Assembly (NCBI GenBank): GCA_947247005.1 | Contig: OX365956.1 | Span: 1,371,501 to 1,435,500 of the forward strand | DNA from: Spisula solida | Lineage: Eukaryota; Mollusca; Bivalvia; Venerida; Mactridae | DNA: 64,000 bases | Direction of reading: 5' to 3' | In this document: piece by piece, positions 11,820 to 23,765 of the stretch | Layout: each line of letters begins with the position of its first letter | Numbering within the stretch: the first letter of the stretch is position 1 | Made by a program: the position numbers and the translations under genes | Notes under the pieces: model-generated | What the model saw: the letters and a program-made list of their open reading frames with translations, nothing else | Told to the model about the DNA's origin: nothing | The model's database searches: none

Positions 11820-12720
11820 ACCGTTTCAATGGCGGCGCCCATGATTAGCGGCGACCGGCAGACGAAATAACGAATAATGAGATATCTAGGAAGTTTTCTC
11901 CATCGAGACAACATTCTTAGATGTAGAAATCTTTTCTACAGGTAAATAAATTAGAAAAAGATAGAAAGCTTTAATATTTTTGTTTATATCGCCTTTGTAA
12001 CATGTTTTCGCGACCCAATGACGAATCGCTGTTTATTTTCTCATGGGCGATATTTAATCACCTCATCATTTTTCATAATGGAATTTCATGAAAAACAAAT
12101 TATATCAAGTTTAAATAGCTTAGGTTATGCACTACTTGATGATACTGCATGGTGATTCGATTTTAGGACCGTAGGCCTACTGTGATACCAATTTGTTAGT
12201 TCAAAGACATTTTGTTGAGGAGTTAATTGTAGCCTCACTCTGCGGAAATACACAGCTTAGACACTTGCCAGTAGATTTTATGATTTATATTGTATCTCTG
12301 TCGACATCCACAGTTAGTCGAGTTAATGGCAAACAAAAGGCCACAAAGGGCTTTCCAATACACCCTTACGCACATGGCTCAATCATATTGCTTTTAATCA
12401 TTGTGGTGTTGTCAATTGCCTGTGAACTGTTTTACGCCTCTAACTATACCAATATAGAAGAAGTTAATAATTTACGCATGAAATTGTTATCACATCCTGC
12501 CAATATATAAGCAATAGCGAATAGTGTATGCGGTTCATATACAATACCGAATAAGCTATATGGTCCATTTAAAGGTACAGGATGAAACCATGCATAGTTT
12601 GATGTTATTTGTTTTGGCAGTATTAATTTACGTTAAAGTTTTAAAACCATGTTTTTATTTTTCAGAACTTGCGGGTCTTGAGGATTAAGTCTGTCAAGAT
12701 AGATGCCATCCTGAAGAAAT
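11820..12720 (+). ncRNA. Possible spliced non-coding transcript
   Basis: A CpG-rich segment with 'caatggcggcgcc' (a YY1-like site with a short ATG frame of 13 codons) is followed by a potential donor 'ctacag|gtaaat' at 11941 and a potential acceptor 'ttttcag|aacttgc' near 12666. No long frame spans the two parts. It could be the start of a non-coding transcript or of a gene whose coding exons I cannot see. Confidence 0.15.
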
Positions 12721-13400
12721 TATTCAATAGGGTTAGGTACCCTTCAAAATGTGTCGGACTGCTGTTGTGTGTAACGCAATTTTGTTCAAAGACATTTGAC
12801 TGCATCACATATAAATAAACGCAGAAGTACCAAATGTGATGTGTCAGTTGATTAATAGCAACCTTATTAAAACCTCATTTATTGTAGGGGAGCTGATGGA
12901 TATAGTGAAGAAACAGAATATGTATCTTATACAAATATCATGCATTTTGTAAACTTTTATTGTATTTAGCAGTGTTTATTAAATCAAATCCATTCACCCT
13001 ATTACAATAAATTGTGAAGAGTGATTATCGTGTAGTGATATTTTGTTTCAAAGTGTTGTCGAGTCATCTGTGAACAGTGCTTAAACTCACAAGCCCATAC
13101 ACATCACGCTATTAAAACTAACAAAAATATTATAGATTAATTTTCTTTAAACCCGTTGATCCAACACTTCAGGCAAATTACCCTGTATATTCTGTTTAAT
13201 CAGATCTGTCACTTGTATACAAACATTGCAGTATCATAACATTGTAGTTTTATTGTTTTAAATATTTTGGAGGAGAAGCCAGTGAAGACCAATACCTTAT
13301 TCATTAAGCTACATACTAATACACAAATTATATATATATATCATAATAATACATAAATGAGAGAATTTGGAATGTTTATATACTCAATGTTGTGTAAACA
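12721..13400. other. Non-coding stretch
   Basis: A+T-rich, with several AATAAA hexamers (near 12814 and 13005) that could serve poly(A) addition. No exon or array was recognised. Confidence 0.4.
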
Positions 13401-13419
13401 AGTGACCGGCCTAAATAAT

Positions 13420-13520
13420 CCAAACTAAACTAAACTAGTCATAATCCGCCCAATTTCAAGCTGTCGAAAAACCTGAATGAACTAGCCTCAACAACCAAAA
13501 AGCTGAGTGCGAAGTGTTAC
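13420..13520 (+). repeat. 'gcccaac/ctgaatgacc' repeat family, short copy
   Basis: 'ataatccgcccaatttcaag' followed by 'ctgtcgaaaaacctgaatga' matches the middle part of the copies at 17482, 32247 and 40276. It lacks the start 'attaagtca.acag'. Same orientation as the others. Confidence 0.5.
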
Positions 13521-13624
13521 CCTAACAAGTGTTACGGTCGTATATTCAATCGTCGTATAGTGGTTATTGCATACTAACTTACTTCAGTAATCAGCAACAA
13601 AATACCAAACTCAGTTAATTAATT

Positions 13625-14820
13625 TTAACCTTTAGCATGCTGCCGTCGCATATATGCACCAAGACGACGTTACGTCGAACCGCTTCCGTCGCTATGATGC
13701 GACACGATTTTTTTTCCGTGCCGCTCGGGTCGCATTTATGCGACGAGACGACCTACTTTCCGTTCTCGCGTGAAGTCGTCAATGTTTTTGCCTTCCCCTA
13801 TTCTTTTGAGGTCATGCACGACAGACAATCGTAAATCTCGATTGTGAAATGAAAATATAAAAGTTTAGCGGCTTTTACAGTTAAATTAACAGCGATATGA
13901 CATGGATGAATGCATGCGATACGCAAATGGAAATATTTGCTAATGGCAAAAGCGATCATGCATTTTCGGACCAAGGTAAATGTTTTGTTATGAGTTTTCG
14001 CGAGGAATAAGTGAATTTACGAAATGAAAACATTATCTTCATAGTTACTAATTTAACTTATTGAGAAACGAAATAGATTTTGGAAATTGATGTACCTTAT
14101 TAGTGCAATAGTTTATGTTGGTATAAAACATGAAAGTATTCGCATCGCATTTTTTTCTATATGACTGCAGTTTTCACAGTACTGTAGGCCTCGTTCTCAA
14201 CGGTAGTTCTACATGTTTACACAGTTCATAGACCTACCGCTCTTACATAGTGTTTCCTTGTGTTAAAAATAAGGTACTATGTTAAATATTTACATAGTTC
14301 TTGGTTATGGTAAATTATTGAATGTTCTTTAATTTTATTTTGTATTTTCAGAACTGCCGGTCGACTGATGTGAGATGATACCGTGCTGATGCTGCTTACT
14401 GAGGCTGTACAATTCGAATTTGGTTGTTGAGGCAACTGGACATACACATACTAAATTAATGCCTGGACCAAGCATTTCACCGATGAACCACTTGACAATG
14501 GCATGAATGGTGGAGTTTGACAGAAATCATGCATTTCCATGTAAAAATAAGAAATGTGAATAAATATATCATAAACTTTCACCTTGTTTCAATATTTATA
14601 TGCTTACAGGTAGTACAGGCTGGTGTAAGCAGAAAAAGTGTTTTTCCATCTACAAGCTATTATACGATGTAGATCAAGGCCCTACTGCTCTTCGAAGATG
14701 AGCATGAGTCACAGTTAAAAACACCAAAATTAATTCAGTTGCAGCAATGACGTCATGACGTTAGGTAGGCAGTTTACTAGGCTATTGAACCTATTATTTA
14801 GGCAGCATGCTAAAGGTTAA
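13625..14820. mobile_element. piggyBac-type non-autonomous element with TTAA target duplication
   Basis: Perfect 16-bp terminal inverted repeats, 'cctttagcatgctgcc' at 13629-13644 and 'ggcagcatgctaaagg' at 14801-14816, are each flanked by TTAA (13625-13628 and 14817-14820). TTAA duplication and CC-starting short TIRs are the signature of the piggyBac superfamily. The left subterminal region repeats 'cgtcgcat' and 'tatgc' motifs in both orientations. The interior (1.2 kb) has no transposase. The frame at 13637-13834 reads through the subterminal repeats and is not a known domain. It is therefore a MITE-like passenger needing a transposase supplied elsewhere. Confidence 0.85.
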
Positions 14821-15380
14821 GTGTTACTTTATCATAAGTGAATAAATCTCTCTCTCATAAAAATGTACAGTCAAGTAAAGTTCCTACAATAATTTAGTAC
14901 TTAATTAAATCGACAAACAATCTAGAAAATAATAATAATTTTGAGCATAAGATTTCCTAATTTGAGAACAGCTATTAAATTATACCAAAACCCTGAATAC
15001 CCCGGAGAGCGTAAAGTTACGCCTCCCGAAGATTCCAACATGCTAATCCATGACTACTCCTTAAAACTGTTCTGATCCTGCTTATCAAAGACCCCGCTTA
15101 AATATCATAATTACCGGATATGCCGTGGAATCCATACGTGGCCTTTAACACAGACAGTCTCGTCAAATAGACAAGTTTGGAACCCTTCACGTAAGATGTT
15201 CTAACCATTTAATAATGATAAGTAATATCCCTAGATATGACAAATCACCTGACATTAGTCTCGCCTGGGAGATAGAAACAGCGTGCCAGATATACTGTAT
15301 AGTATAATAGAAGTCGAATGACATAGTCCTAACAGTAAACCGCCGAAATACTTGGTTTCATCACAACGGTTATTAGGTAA
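14821..15380. other. Non-coding stretch 5' of the LINE fragment
   Basis: No feature recognised. The LINE similarity becomes readable only after the in-frame stop at 15378-15380, so part of this stretch may be decayed LINE sequence. Confidence 0.4.
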
Positions 15381-17108
15381 TGTATACCATACGCAATTGA
15401 TTTTGTATTACCACCTATGGAAATTGTAGACTTATGTATCTCTTGCACAATACTTGATGATCATAGTATCAATGTGTCCAATCATAGACCTATTACATGT
15501 ACTTTGAATCTACAAATACTTGATAACTCGTCAAAACTAGAATGTATTGATTCTGAGATTAATTGGAAAAAGGTGTATGATCATGACTGCAAGAGATATA
15601 ATGAAATGCTTAAGGGTGACGATGATTTAGTGAACTTGTTGCGTAGTGACATAAAACAATCCGAACTTGATGTAGCTTATCGTACTTTATCACAAAAATG
15701 ATAACACAGTGACTCTTTCCCACACAAAAAACATGCTAAACATTTAAAACCATATTGGAATGCGGACTTGAGAGAAGCCCACAAAGCTATGGATGTGATG
15801 AGGCGTGCTTGGTGTAGTGAAGGATGTCCGCGCGGGAACGGCTATACCTCATATACTAAGTATAAGACGGCAAAACGGGACTTCCGTAGATTACATAGGA
15901 ATGTTGTAGTGAATTATATGAGGAAAATGGACATTGAGTTAGAGAAAACGGCTGAAATTGACAGTAACAGATTCTGGAGTATTGTGAACAAACGGCGTAG
16001 TGCAAATAATGTTATAGACGCCGGTATAAATTTCGATGGTGAAGTAATACGCGATCGGGGACAAATAACCAAAGGATGGGGTAAATACTTTGAACTTCTT
16101 TATACCCCAATGGACAATGACGAGTTTGACGAGGAATGGCGCCATTATGTTTTATCTGATGTGCTACAGTCTCACGGTGATTTGGAACCCAATCCACATG
16201 CTACGGTACATATATGTGATATAGAAAGTGCTATAACGTCGTTACCAAAAGGTAAAGCCTCTGGAGTCGATAGGCTTTACTATGAACACTTGATATTCGG
16301 CAAGGAAAATCTATCACCGGTCATAGCTAACGTTTTTACCTGGATGTTACGTAATGAATATGTAACCAATTCGATGAAAAGGGGGGTAATTGTGACATTA
16401 TTTAAGGGAGGCAACAAACGTAAAGATAACCCGGATAGTTATCGTACAATAACGTTATCGTCCGTGTTATTAAAACTGTTTGAAACTGTATTGCTCCAAA
16501 GATCAAAAGACAGTATTATTGAAACTATTGATACTCAACAAGGGGGCTTCCAAGATAGTCTAGGATGTATAATGACATCGTTCACGTTTAGAGAAAGTAT
16601 ATACTACGCAAGAGAGATGAACTCAAAAGTGTATGTGTGTTTTATGGACAGTCGCAAAGCATTTGACGTCGTTTTGCAAGACGATCTTATGTATAAGTTG
16701 TTTCATGAGTGCAATATAGACGCTACGACGCTTCTTGCCTATAAATCGATGTACTCAAACATGACCAGCTGTGTCAGATTTCACGAGAATTGCTCGTCTT
16801 GGTCCCCGGTTAGACAGGGAACACGCCAAGGCGGGAAAACGTCACCAGCCCACTTCCTCTTATTTGTTAACGGTCTACTTAAACAATTACACTCTTGTGG
16901 ATACGGCATAAGCATGTGCAATATGAATGTTGGTCATCCGACAGTTGCGGATGATATGGTTTTACTTTCATTCTCTATCAAAGGACTAAATGCAAAGTTA
17001 AATATTTGCCACAAATATTCTGTACAGTGGAGATATCAATATAACCCTGACAAATGCTCCGTGATAGTATACAATGAACGTGGCCATACAAAGCCTACTT
17101 GGAAATAA
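15381..17108 (+). pseudogene. LINE fragment: end of endonuclease plus reverse transcriptase
   Basis: The frame begins in the C-terminal part of an APE-type endonuclease (AIDFVLPPMEIVD, then the SNHRPI motif, usually SDHRP). After a tandem stop TGA TAA (15699-15704) it stays in the same frame through the linker KPYWNADLREAHK into the RT. RT motifs seen are FMDSRKAFD (motif A), RQGTRQGGKTSP (motif B) and TVADDMVLLS (motif C; the usual aromatic before ADD is V; DNA 16947-16955). The frame stops at 17106-17108, but in the next frame the similarity runs on for about 12 codons to near 17150, then ends. The thumb and C-terminal region is missing here, while a matching C-terminal fragment occurs at 29336. 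Non-LTR retrotransposons reverse-transcribe their RNA at a nicked target; this copy is dead. The exact clade is uncertain; it is of a type frequent in molluscs. Confidence 0.85.
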
Positions 17109-17158
17109 CATTATTAATGAATGTAAAGAATAATATGAACTAAGGCATGGCCTTTAAC

Positions 17159-17481
17159 GGAGATTTTTTCTTTCTTAATTAATAAATTATTGTAGATTGT
17201 ATGTATCTATGTATGTACAGTTTACATAAAGAAACATGTATACATTTTAACTACAGTCATCAAACAGGAATCAAAGAGCTGAAAGACCTGAGGTTGTTCA
17301 AATGTATGTCATTCTGATCACCCCGGCTTTATGCATTGCAATATTTAGTAGACAAACTGAGCTGGCCGTACTTTCACGATTAGAATTAATGCATGCAGGG
17401 AAAGTACAAATCAAATAGTTTTCTGCAGCCAGAAAATTTACTGGTATTGCTTAGGATGCAGTTAGGATGCTGATCAAAAAG
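17159..17481. other. Non-coding stretch after the LINE break
   Basis: Begins with 'ggagattttttc' right where the LINE similarity stops. The same string ends the 440-bp repeats at 29337 and 63560 (see findings). Otherwise no gene or array. Confidence 0.35.
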
Positions 17482-17850
17482 ATAACATTAAGTCGGACAG
17501 GGATGGCTACACTCTACTTAACCAGTCGAGCACAGAAAACAAAACAATATACAAGGCACAATGCCCAACACCCATCCGAGCGAGAAAAATGATCCGCCCA
17601 AATCACAGCTGTCATAAATCTGAATGAAACAGTTTCAGCAATCAAAAGGCTGAATGCCCACTCAGAATGACCTAGTTTCAAATGTAAAACGGCGGAAAGA
17701 TACAATAATAAATAAACACCTAAAGCCCGGCCGGATGACTTAGTTTCAACAGGCAACAAGCCTTAGTCGAGTGTCACCAAGAATGACCTAGCTCCAATAA
17801 GCTGAACATCCCAAGCTGAATGACCCAATTTAAACAACCCAATTTAAACA
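17482..17850 (+). repeat. 'gcccaac/ctgaatgacc' repeat family, copy
   Basis: Starts 'gataacattaagtcggacag', then 'cttaaccagtcgagcacag', 'ggcacaatgcccaac' and 'gatccgcccaaatcacagc'. A run of loosely repeated units near 'ctgaatgacc.agtttcaaca' follows. Matches copies at 13420, 32247 and 40276 in the same orientation. The minus-strand frame 17514-17759 is an accident of the repeat. Confidence 0.65.
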
Positions 17851-17923
17851 ATTAGTATGCCAAAGTGAGCAACCACGCTACATGACCATTCCGGTGTATG
17901 TTTAAATTTATTAGTCAGAATAA

Positions 17924-18412
17924 CAGTGTAGCAATACCACGTGACAAAATACTACAGTCCAAAGAAGAATTTTGTAAACAAAACCTCCACTTGGAGAAGA
18001 AAAATAGGCGTAACTATTTTATTTCTTCACCAATTTCTATGAAATATAGAGCACGCTAAGGGAAAAAATATATGGTTTCCGCGATATATTGTATATCCCT
18101 CCGTAGTTTTGCCTTTTTTTCAATTACCCTGTGAAACCTTGGAAAAATTGTGTGTGTGAGCGGACTACAGTCTCAAGCATTTTCGTTTCCCTCGTAATAT
18201 CTACTCCATACGTGATTGAAGAGTCATATTTACCCCTTCTGGGAACACCAGGGGCTATTTCGCAACCAACAAATACAGAATGTAACAATGCATGACATTA
18301 ATATGACATTTTCCTTTAATTTGCAATTATGACTACAGTCCCAAGAACAAAAATGTAGACTACAGTTCAAAGCTGTTTTCATAATTTACCCCATGTACCA
18401 AGGAACATGTCG
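17924..18412 (+). repeat. 490-bp interspersed repeat, copy 1
   Basis: From 'cagtgtagcaataccacgtg' to 'accaaggaacatgtc' this matches 26382-26868 in reverse orientation with only scattered differences. Internally it carries 'actacagt' four times (17951, 18164, 18332, 18359), each followed by a C/T-rich then A-rich string. No ORF and no clear terminal inverted repeat. Class unknown. Confidence 0.85.
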
Positions 18413-18930
18413 CTCCTGATGCAATTTTTGTTAACATAACACTCAATTTGTAACAACAGATTATACCATGTTTAAGAACACAAGCACGCACATGGGTAAC
18501 AATAGTTTAAAATTTATACATGAAGTAATTGATATTAATCTTGTGTGGGGTAATTTTGAGTAATTTCCATACGTGTATTTGCTTTTTGATCTAAATTAAA
18601 TATTTGACGGTGCCATTGGTTTTCACTGTGAATTATAAAATGTAACTTAACGTAATCCGTCCATCATTAGCCGACGTCATTTCGACATAATTTCGTGTTA
18701 TTACGGGAAACTTCGGTACCGTCCGGAAATTTTTATAAACATCCGTAAACATTAAATATTTTTATTTTACGGTATTCATATCAATAAATCTGCTTAATAA
18801 ATTATGTCTTGGTAATTATATTTGACGATCTTTAAAAAAATAAATTTAAAATAAAAAAAATGGTGACGAGTTCCTTCCCTTTGATATTCGAAGTCATAGA
18901 AACGCTCGCGAAATCAAGCGCCGAAATGAC

Positions 18931-19110
18931 ATGGCGAGCAGACTTATTCTCGACGTGAGGTCGATTTTGTCACCAAAACTGTGTTATTCGGAAGGGTTGA
19001 GGACTATTATCAGTCTAAATTACATTGGTAAACACCGTTGTGAGGACGAATACCGTTATTCTTATGAATTTTCGGTTGAGAACGATGGAAATCTCGGAAA
19101 CAAACATTGA
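18931..19110 (+). CDS. Small ORF in a CpG-richer stretch (59 aa)
   Basis: ATGGCGAGC opens a 59-codon frame (MASRLILDVRSILSPKLCYS and onward to VENDGNLGNKH). The start lies in 'gacATGGCGagc', a good context, in a stretch richer in CpG than its surroundings. No family recognised. It may be the first exon of a small gene whose last exon could be at 20221, or chance. Confidence 0.2.
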   Translation: MASRLILDVRSILSPKLCYSEGLRTIISLNYIGKHRCEDEYRYSYEFSVENDGNLGNKH

Positions 19111-20220
19111 GCTGTTGAGAAAACGAAAGTAGAAATATTTCTGTTGCACCATTTCGTCGAGAAGAGACTCAATAGTGCAAACCAGCCTATGTTGATGTTC
19201 ATCACGATGCTTCTCAACACTATTGAGGTAAAACTTGCTAAAACATTGTGTTCTTGATCAAATATTCTTGTATCAGATGAGCGTTATTGGCTCCATTTTA
19301 CATCTTGTTATTGTCAGCTCGACTGTACTTGGTCATTTTCAATTCAGAACTATTCAGATTTTGAATGGTTATTTTTGTGATCTTCGTGTAAGCATAGTGT
19401 TATTTTAACTAGATCAAATGGATAATTTAGTTTAAAAAGCTCAGTGGAAGTCTCGCTTGTTTTTTTGTAAAAGATGTAGGTCTACAAGGAATAGCCCATG
19501 TATCTACATGTACATATTTGTGAAAGAACTGGACTACATGTACCGAAATAGCCTTGTAGTAGCCGCAGGTCTATTGTTTAGTGTACTCGACTTGTAACCG
19601 GGAAAGCCGGGTTCAAGGTCCAAGCCTTTTTTTGCTGAATTTTGTAGAGGCCCAGGCCCTTTTGTTTTGTGAAAATTTAGCACAAAAATCTTCAAAATTG
19701 TGAAAAAGTTGGCGCAGAAACTTTTCAAATTGTTATAAACTAAGCGCGATAAATCATCAAATTGTGAAATAATTTTTTCAGATGTTAGCTCTCAATTTTT
19801 GTCCACTTGTCCCAAACATGCATGTTATGATATAATACTTCATATCAAGTCCAGTACAGGAATATATGACTTTTTATCTATGTTTGGTTTGTTTGATGCT
19901 TTGTGGTGAAGTTGTGAAGGGGCCTTTATAAATTGTGAAAGGGGCCTATAGGAAATTGTGAAAGGGGCTGATGAAGGCCCCTCGTATATAGTGAAAAAAA
20001 GCCCTGAGTTCACATAATACTTGTTGCAACATCTGTCTATTTGATAGAAAAACAAAACAAATATATCTGAAATATATTTGAACTGCTACAGATTCTTATA
20101 AAAGTAGTTTACCTTAAGCATTTCTGCACTAAGTATGCGACATGACACTATAAATCTGCCAAGTCACTTAGTGTTAACATAATAAACAACAAGGTGATAA
20201 TAATTATTATTTATATTTGC
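19111..20220. other. Non-coding stretch
   Basis: Contains a possible donor 'attgag|gtaaaac' near 19229 and a short local run of 'aaattgtgaaaggggcc' units at about 19910-19975. No convincing exon. Confidence 0.35.
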
Positions 20221-20323
20221 AGGGAATCGAGAATGGTACGTTTCACTTGAAACAGTTGACTTCAAAACTAGAGATGCTGAAGAAATGTTTGCAGAATTGA
20301 GAAAATGTAAAAGTGTAGTGTAA
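20221..20323 (+). CDS. Possible terminal coding exon
   Basis: After 'tatttgcag' a frame reads NREWYVSLETVDFKTRDAEE and ends MFAELRKCKSVV with a stop at 20321-20323. It is short, but its composition is protein-like and it follows a good acceptor. No family recognised, and linkage to 18931 is untested. Confidence 0.2.
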
Positions 20324-21495
20324 CTGTGAGGTAATGCATGATTGTATTGTTACAGTTTGTTGCATAAGCAGAAGTAATGCGCGTCCATGTTTTGCAAATA
20401 CATTGTTCCTAATGCAAAATTTAGGTTATAATTAAGCACCTATCCCTAATTCAACGATTTGAACTTTCTGTCTTATAATTGTATACATAATTCAGTTTGG
20501 TTGCTAAAATTGTTTTTGGTTGTAGTTACCATGACAATATTCCAAATAAATATAAATTATATTGCAGTTCAGTCATAGATCTGTTCTTATAATATCTGTC
20601 TTTATTGGAGCTGTCATTGACGATTCCGATATATCGTTGATACATTGATATATTGATTTTCAAGTAAAGGTGAACAAGAAACAGACCTATCAGTCATGTA
20701 GCAGTCACTTAATTTGAATTCTACACTCTATATGTTTAATACTGGGTATAGATTCAGCTTTTGAAAATAGCACCTTTGGTTTTAGTTTAGATTTGATATA
20801 ATTTGACAATTTCTGAACTTTAATTTTTTTAACAAAGAAAATGTTTTGTGCAGGACCACCAGGATCATATTAGTATATACATGTAATTATAATGTTATAA
20901 TATTATTTGCAGGTTGTGAAATACTGTTGCTGAATACTACACAGATTGCAACAGTGGAATCAGACATAGCATATTACCCGGAATGCAGCACGGGAACAAG
21001 ATTTTGCATATAACCCAGATCGGACCATGGAACTTTTTCTGAAAGATTGTTAGATATTTACATATTAATAGAGGAATATATCGCGCAGTTGTTCCAGTCG
21101 TTGCCGGCAGTCACTAATGCTACTTTTATACTTGCACTCAGAAATGGTTGTATTGTTCAAGATTAGTGTCAGTGTCCATACCGTCTAAATTTGGATTGGC
21201 AGACAAAGTTCCTTTACTTTGATTCCATGTGACAGTTTTCCTGTGTCATAAAGTGCATTCTATTGTATAAATAATATTTGAGTGTCAATTAAGAACTTGG
21301 GATACAGAGTGTATGAGTTAATTTTCACCCATTACTCCATAGATATACAACTTGAACATTTATAAGTATGAGACAGGACATATAAACTTTATAAGGGTAT
21401 GATTATTTTTGTAAAGTATGCTTGGGTATATTGAGTTTAGCACACCTGTCATATAGTCACAAGGTGAGCTTTTGTGATCACTCGATGTCCGTCAT
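20324..21495. other. Non-coding stretch
   Basis: Nothing supported. Another acceptor-like 'atttgcag' at about 20912 precedes a region without an open frame. Confidence 0.35.
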
Positions 21496-21499
21496 TCCC

Positions 21500-22070
21500 A
21501 CCCTTTTTGCTTGCATAGGTAGTAGAAATCACAATTTTACTATAATCTTTATGAAACATAGACACAACGACCATCTCAACAAATGTTTATTTTATATTGG
21601 GTCATTTGGGGTTAAAAAGGTGTTACTTGGTCAAATCATTCATGAATCTTGTGAAGTCACAGGAGTTCACTATTTTGGTCCAATTTTTATGACTGATCAT
21701 CTCAACAAAATCTGGCTCAAGTTCTATATTGGGTTATAAGTGGTCAAAACATAGGTCAATATCATTATGTCAAATCATACATAAACCTTGTGCAGTCTCT
21801 AAAGGTCTCCAGTTTGGTTTAATCTTCATGAAACTTGATGACAATGATCCCTAAACAAAGTCTATGTCAAGTTCTACATTGGGTCATCTGGGATAAAAAA
21901 AACTAGGTCACTATAGATCCAATCATGCATACATGTACACATTGAGTAGTCACTAGAGGCCACAATTTTAGTCTAATCTTTATGAAACTTTGTGACTTTG
22001 GTCACGATGATCAACTCAGGGTCATCTGGGGTTAAAAACTAGGCCACTGTGTTAAATAATCGATAAAGCT
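21500..22070 (+). repeat. Tandem repeat, about 140-bp units (four copies)
   Basis: Units share 'acaattttagtctaatcttt' followed by 'atgaaac', then 'gatca.ctcaacaaa', 'caagttctatattgggtcat' and 'ctggggttaaaaactaggtcac'. Unit anchors lie near 21531, 21666, 21809 and 21959 (spacing 135-150). This type of repeat is familiar from bivalve genomes. The frame 21422-21739 is not a gene. Confidence 0.75.
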
Positions 22071-22289
22071 AAGTTGTCTTTTAGGGCATGTGGCTAATGC
22101 TGTGTTGATTGTGACAAATGGATGGCTGTCAGTTCACTAATGTCTAAAACATATTTGCTTTTGAATGAAAACATGACGTGTGTATATTCATTTTCTTAGT
22201 TAGATCATTAGCTATAAGCCAATGGATGTTTTAATGCGTTTTCTTATTTTTGGGGTTATACAATGGTCCAGCCAAAGGGAAGGAATTTA

Positions 22290-22811
22290 ACTATTTCTGT
22301 ATCCATAGCAACCACAGTTTCAATCAGAATAATACAAATATTCAAGTTTACACAATCTCCTTTTAAACTCCTTTCTGTATACCAAGTTTCATAGGTCTAG
22401 CTTGGAAACTGTTTTAGTTATGCCAGGATTCCAGATTTTATAGATTTTTTTCTATTTCCGTTTCCATAGCAACCACACTTTTTGTTATAATCAAAACATA
22501 TTTAGATGTGCGTAATCTCCTTATTGGCACCTACCCACATACCAAGTTTTGTAATCCTAACTTAGAAACTGTTATGGCAGGATCCAGATTTTTGCATTTT
22601 TTCATTATTTTTGTCTCCATAGCAACCACAATTTTTGTTAGATTCAAAATATTTTTGGACGTGCATAATTCCCTTATTGCCCCCTATCCACATACCACGT
22701 TTCATAAACCTAGTTTGAAAACTGTTTGAGCTATGTCAGGATCCTGACTTTTGAGGAACGGTTGAAGGGTAAACCTATGTCCCCTCTGGTTGAAAACCGA
22801 TAGGGGACTAA
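22290..22811 (+). repeat. Tandem repeat, about 156-bp units, ending in a hairpin
   Basis: Units are anchored on 'tccatagcaaccaca' at about 22300, 22458 and 22612, with 'cataccaagttt.ataa.cctag' in each. The block ends with the hairpin 'gtcccctctggttgaaaacc' plus 'gataggggac' (22778-22807). A single-unit relative with the same hairpin lies at 32760-32874. Confidence 0.7.
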
Positions 22812-23747
22812 AAAAAAAATTTCTGAATTTTATGTCAGAACATACATCAACTTGTAGCAAATGATCTAACTAACAAAATGAATACACACATGACATGTTT
22901 TCAGTCAATAATGAAAAAGTTTCTGTGTTTTTAGTAAATGAGAACTCATTCTCCAGCGAGTACAGAAATAAGAGTATGCAAAGAAAAGTACATTTTCTGA
23001 AATAAATCTGTGGTAAACTTTTTTTATTTTGTTATTTTCTTATACAATATTGATTACTTAAAAAATGTATGTTACTATTGTAGCATGCCAATCATTTTAT
23101 AAGATGATTTTATACTATTCTTTGAAAGGGAAATTTAAATATTTTTATAAATCTACTCATTCAAAACACTGAAATTGAAAGATAGAGGTGAAAGAAAAAA
23201 ATATGAAGTAATTTACAAATTTCTGTTACATATCATTTACAAACACATTCCATTGGCTGTGTAAAAACATAAAACTTTGCACAATTTATTGATTTTATTG
23301 ACACAAAAAATAGAAAAATACTGTTAGGACCTTTTCTGAAATTTGCTCTATTTTGATATGGATGGTTACCATAGTTAAAATGGAATTTCTCCAAAACGGC
23401 GTGGTAAAAGTTTTTAAAAAATTATATTTAGACAAGCCATGTGATACCCATAATGAAAAAGTTAGTTTCATTGGGAATCTAAATTTTGCCAATGATGGAT
23501 GGATTACCTTAAACAGTGTGGACATACCTCGAGGTACGTGACTTAATTTCTGGCTGAGAACGCAAGCAAATAATCTGGCAACTCAAAGTTAAAAACAACC
23601 ATACTCATTTTATTGTTTGACTGATTTTAACGGACCATCCTGGAAATTTGACTCACGGTAAAATCGGTCAAAACATAAATACTTACATTTTTTTTTTTAC
23701 TTTGTGTTGACAATTTTGTCTTTGTTTTCTTAACCTTAAATTACGCA
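22812..23747. other. A+T-rich non-coding stretch
   Basis: Overlapping plus- and minus-strand frames at 23295-23541 show no domain. No repeats recognised. Confidence 0.4.
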
Positions 23748-23765
23748 ACATACCACGTGGTATGT
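23748..23765. promoter_or_regulatory. Perfect 18-bp palindrome with an E-box core
   Basis: 'acataccacgtggtatgt' is its own reverse complement and centres on CACGTG, the bHLH E-box. No gene start was identified nearby: the frame at 23845-24129 is of unknown nature. A binding role is only a possibility. Confidence 0.3.

Noticed and set aside
12193..12510. 105-codon frame with a hydrophobic segment
   Set aside because: No family resemblance, no splice or start support, in A+T-rich sequence where such frames occur by chance.
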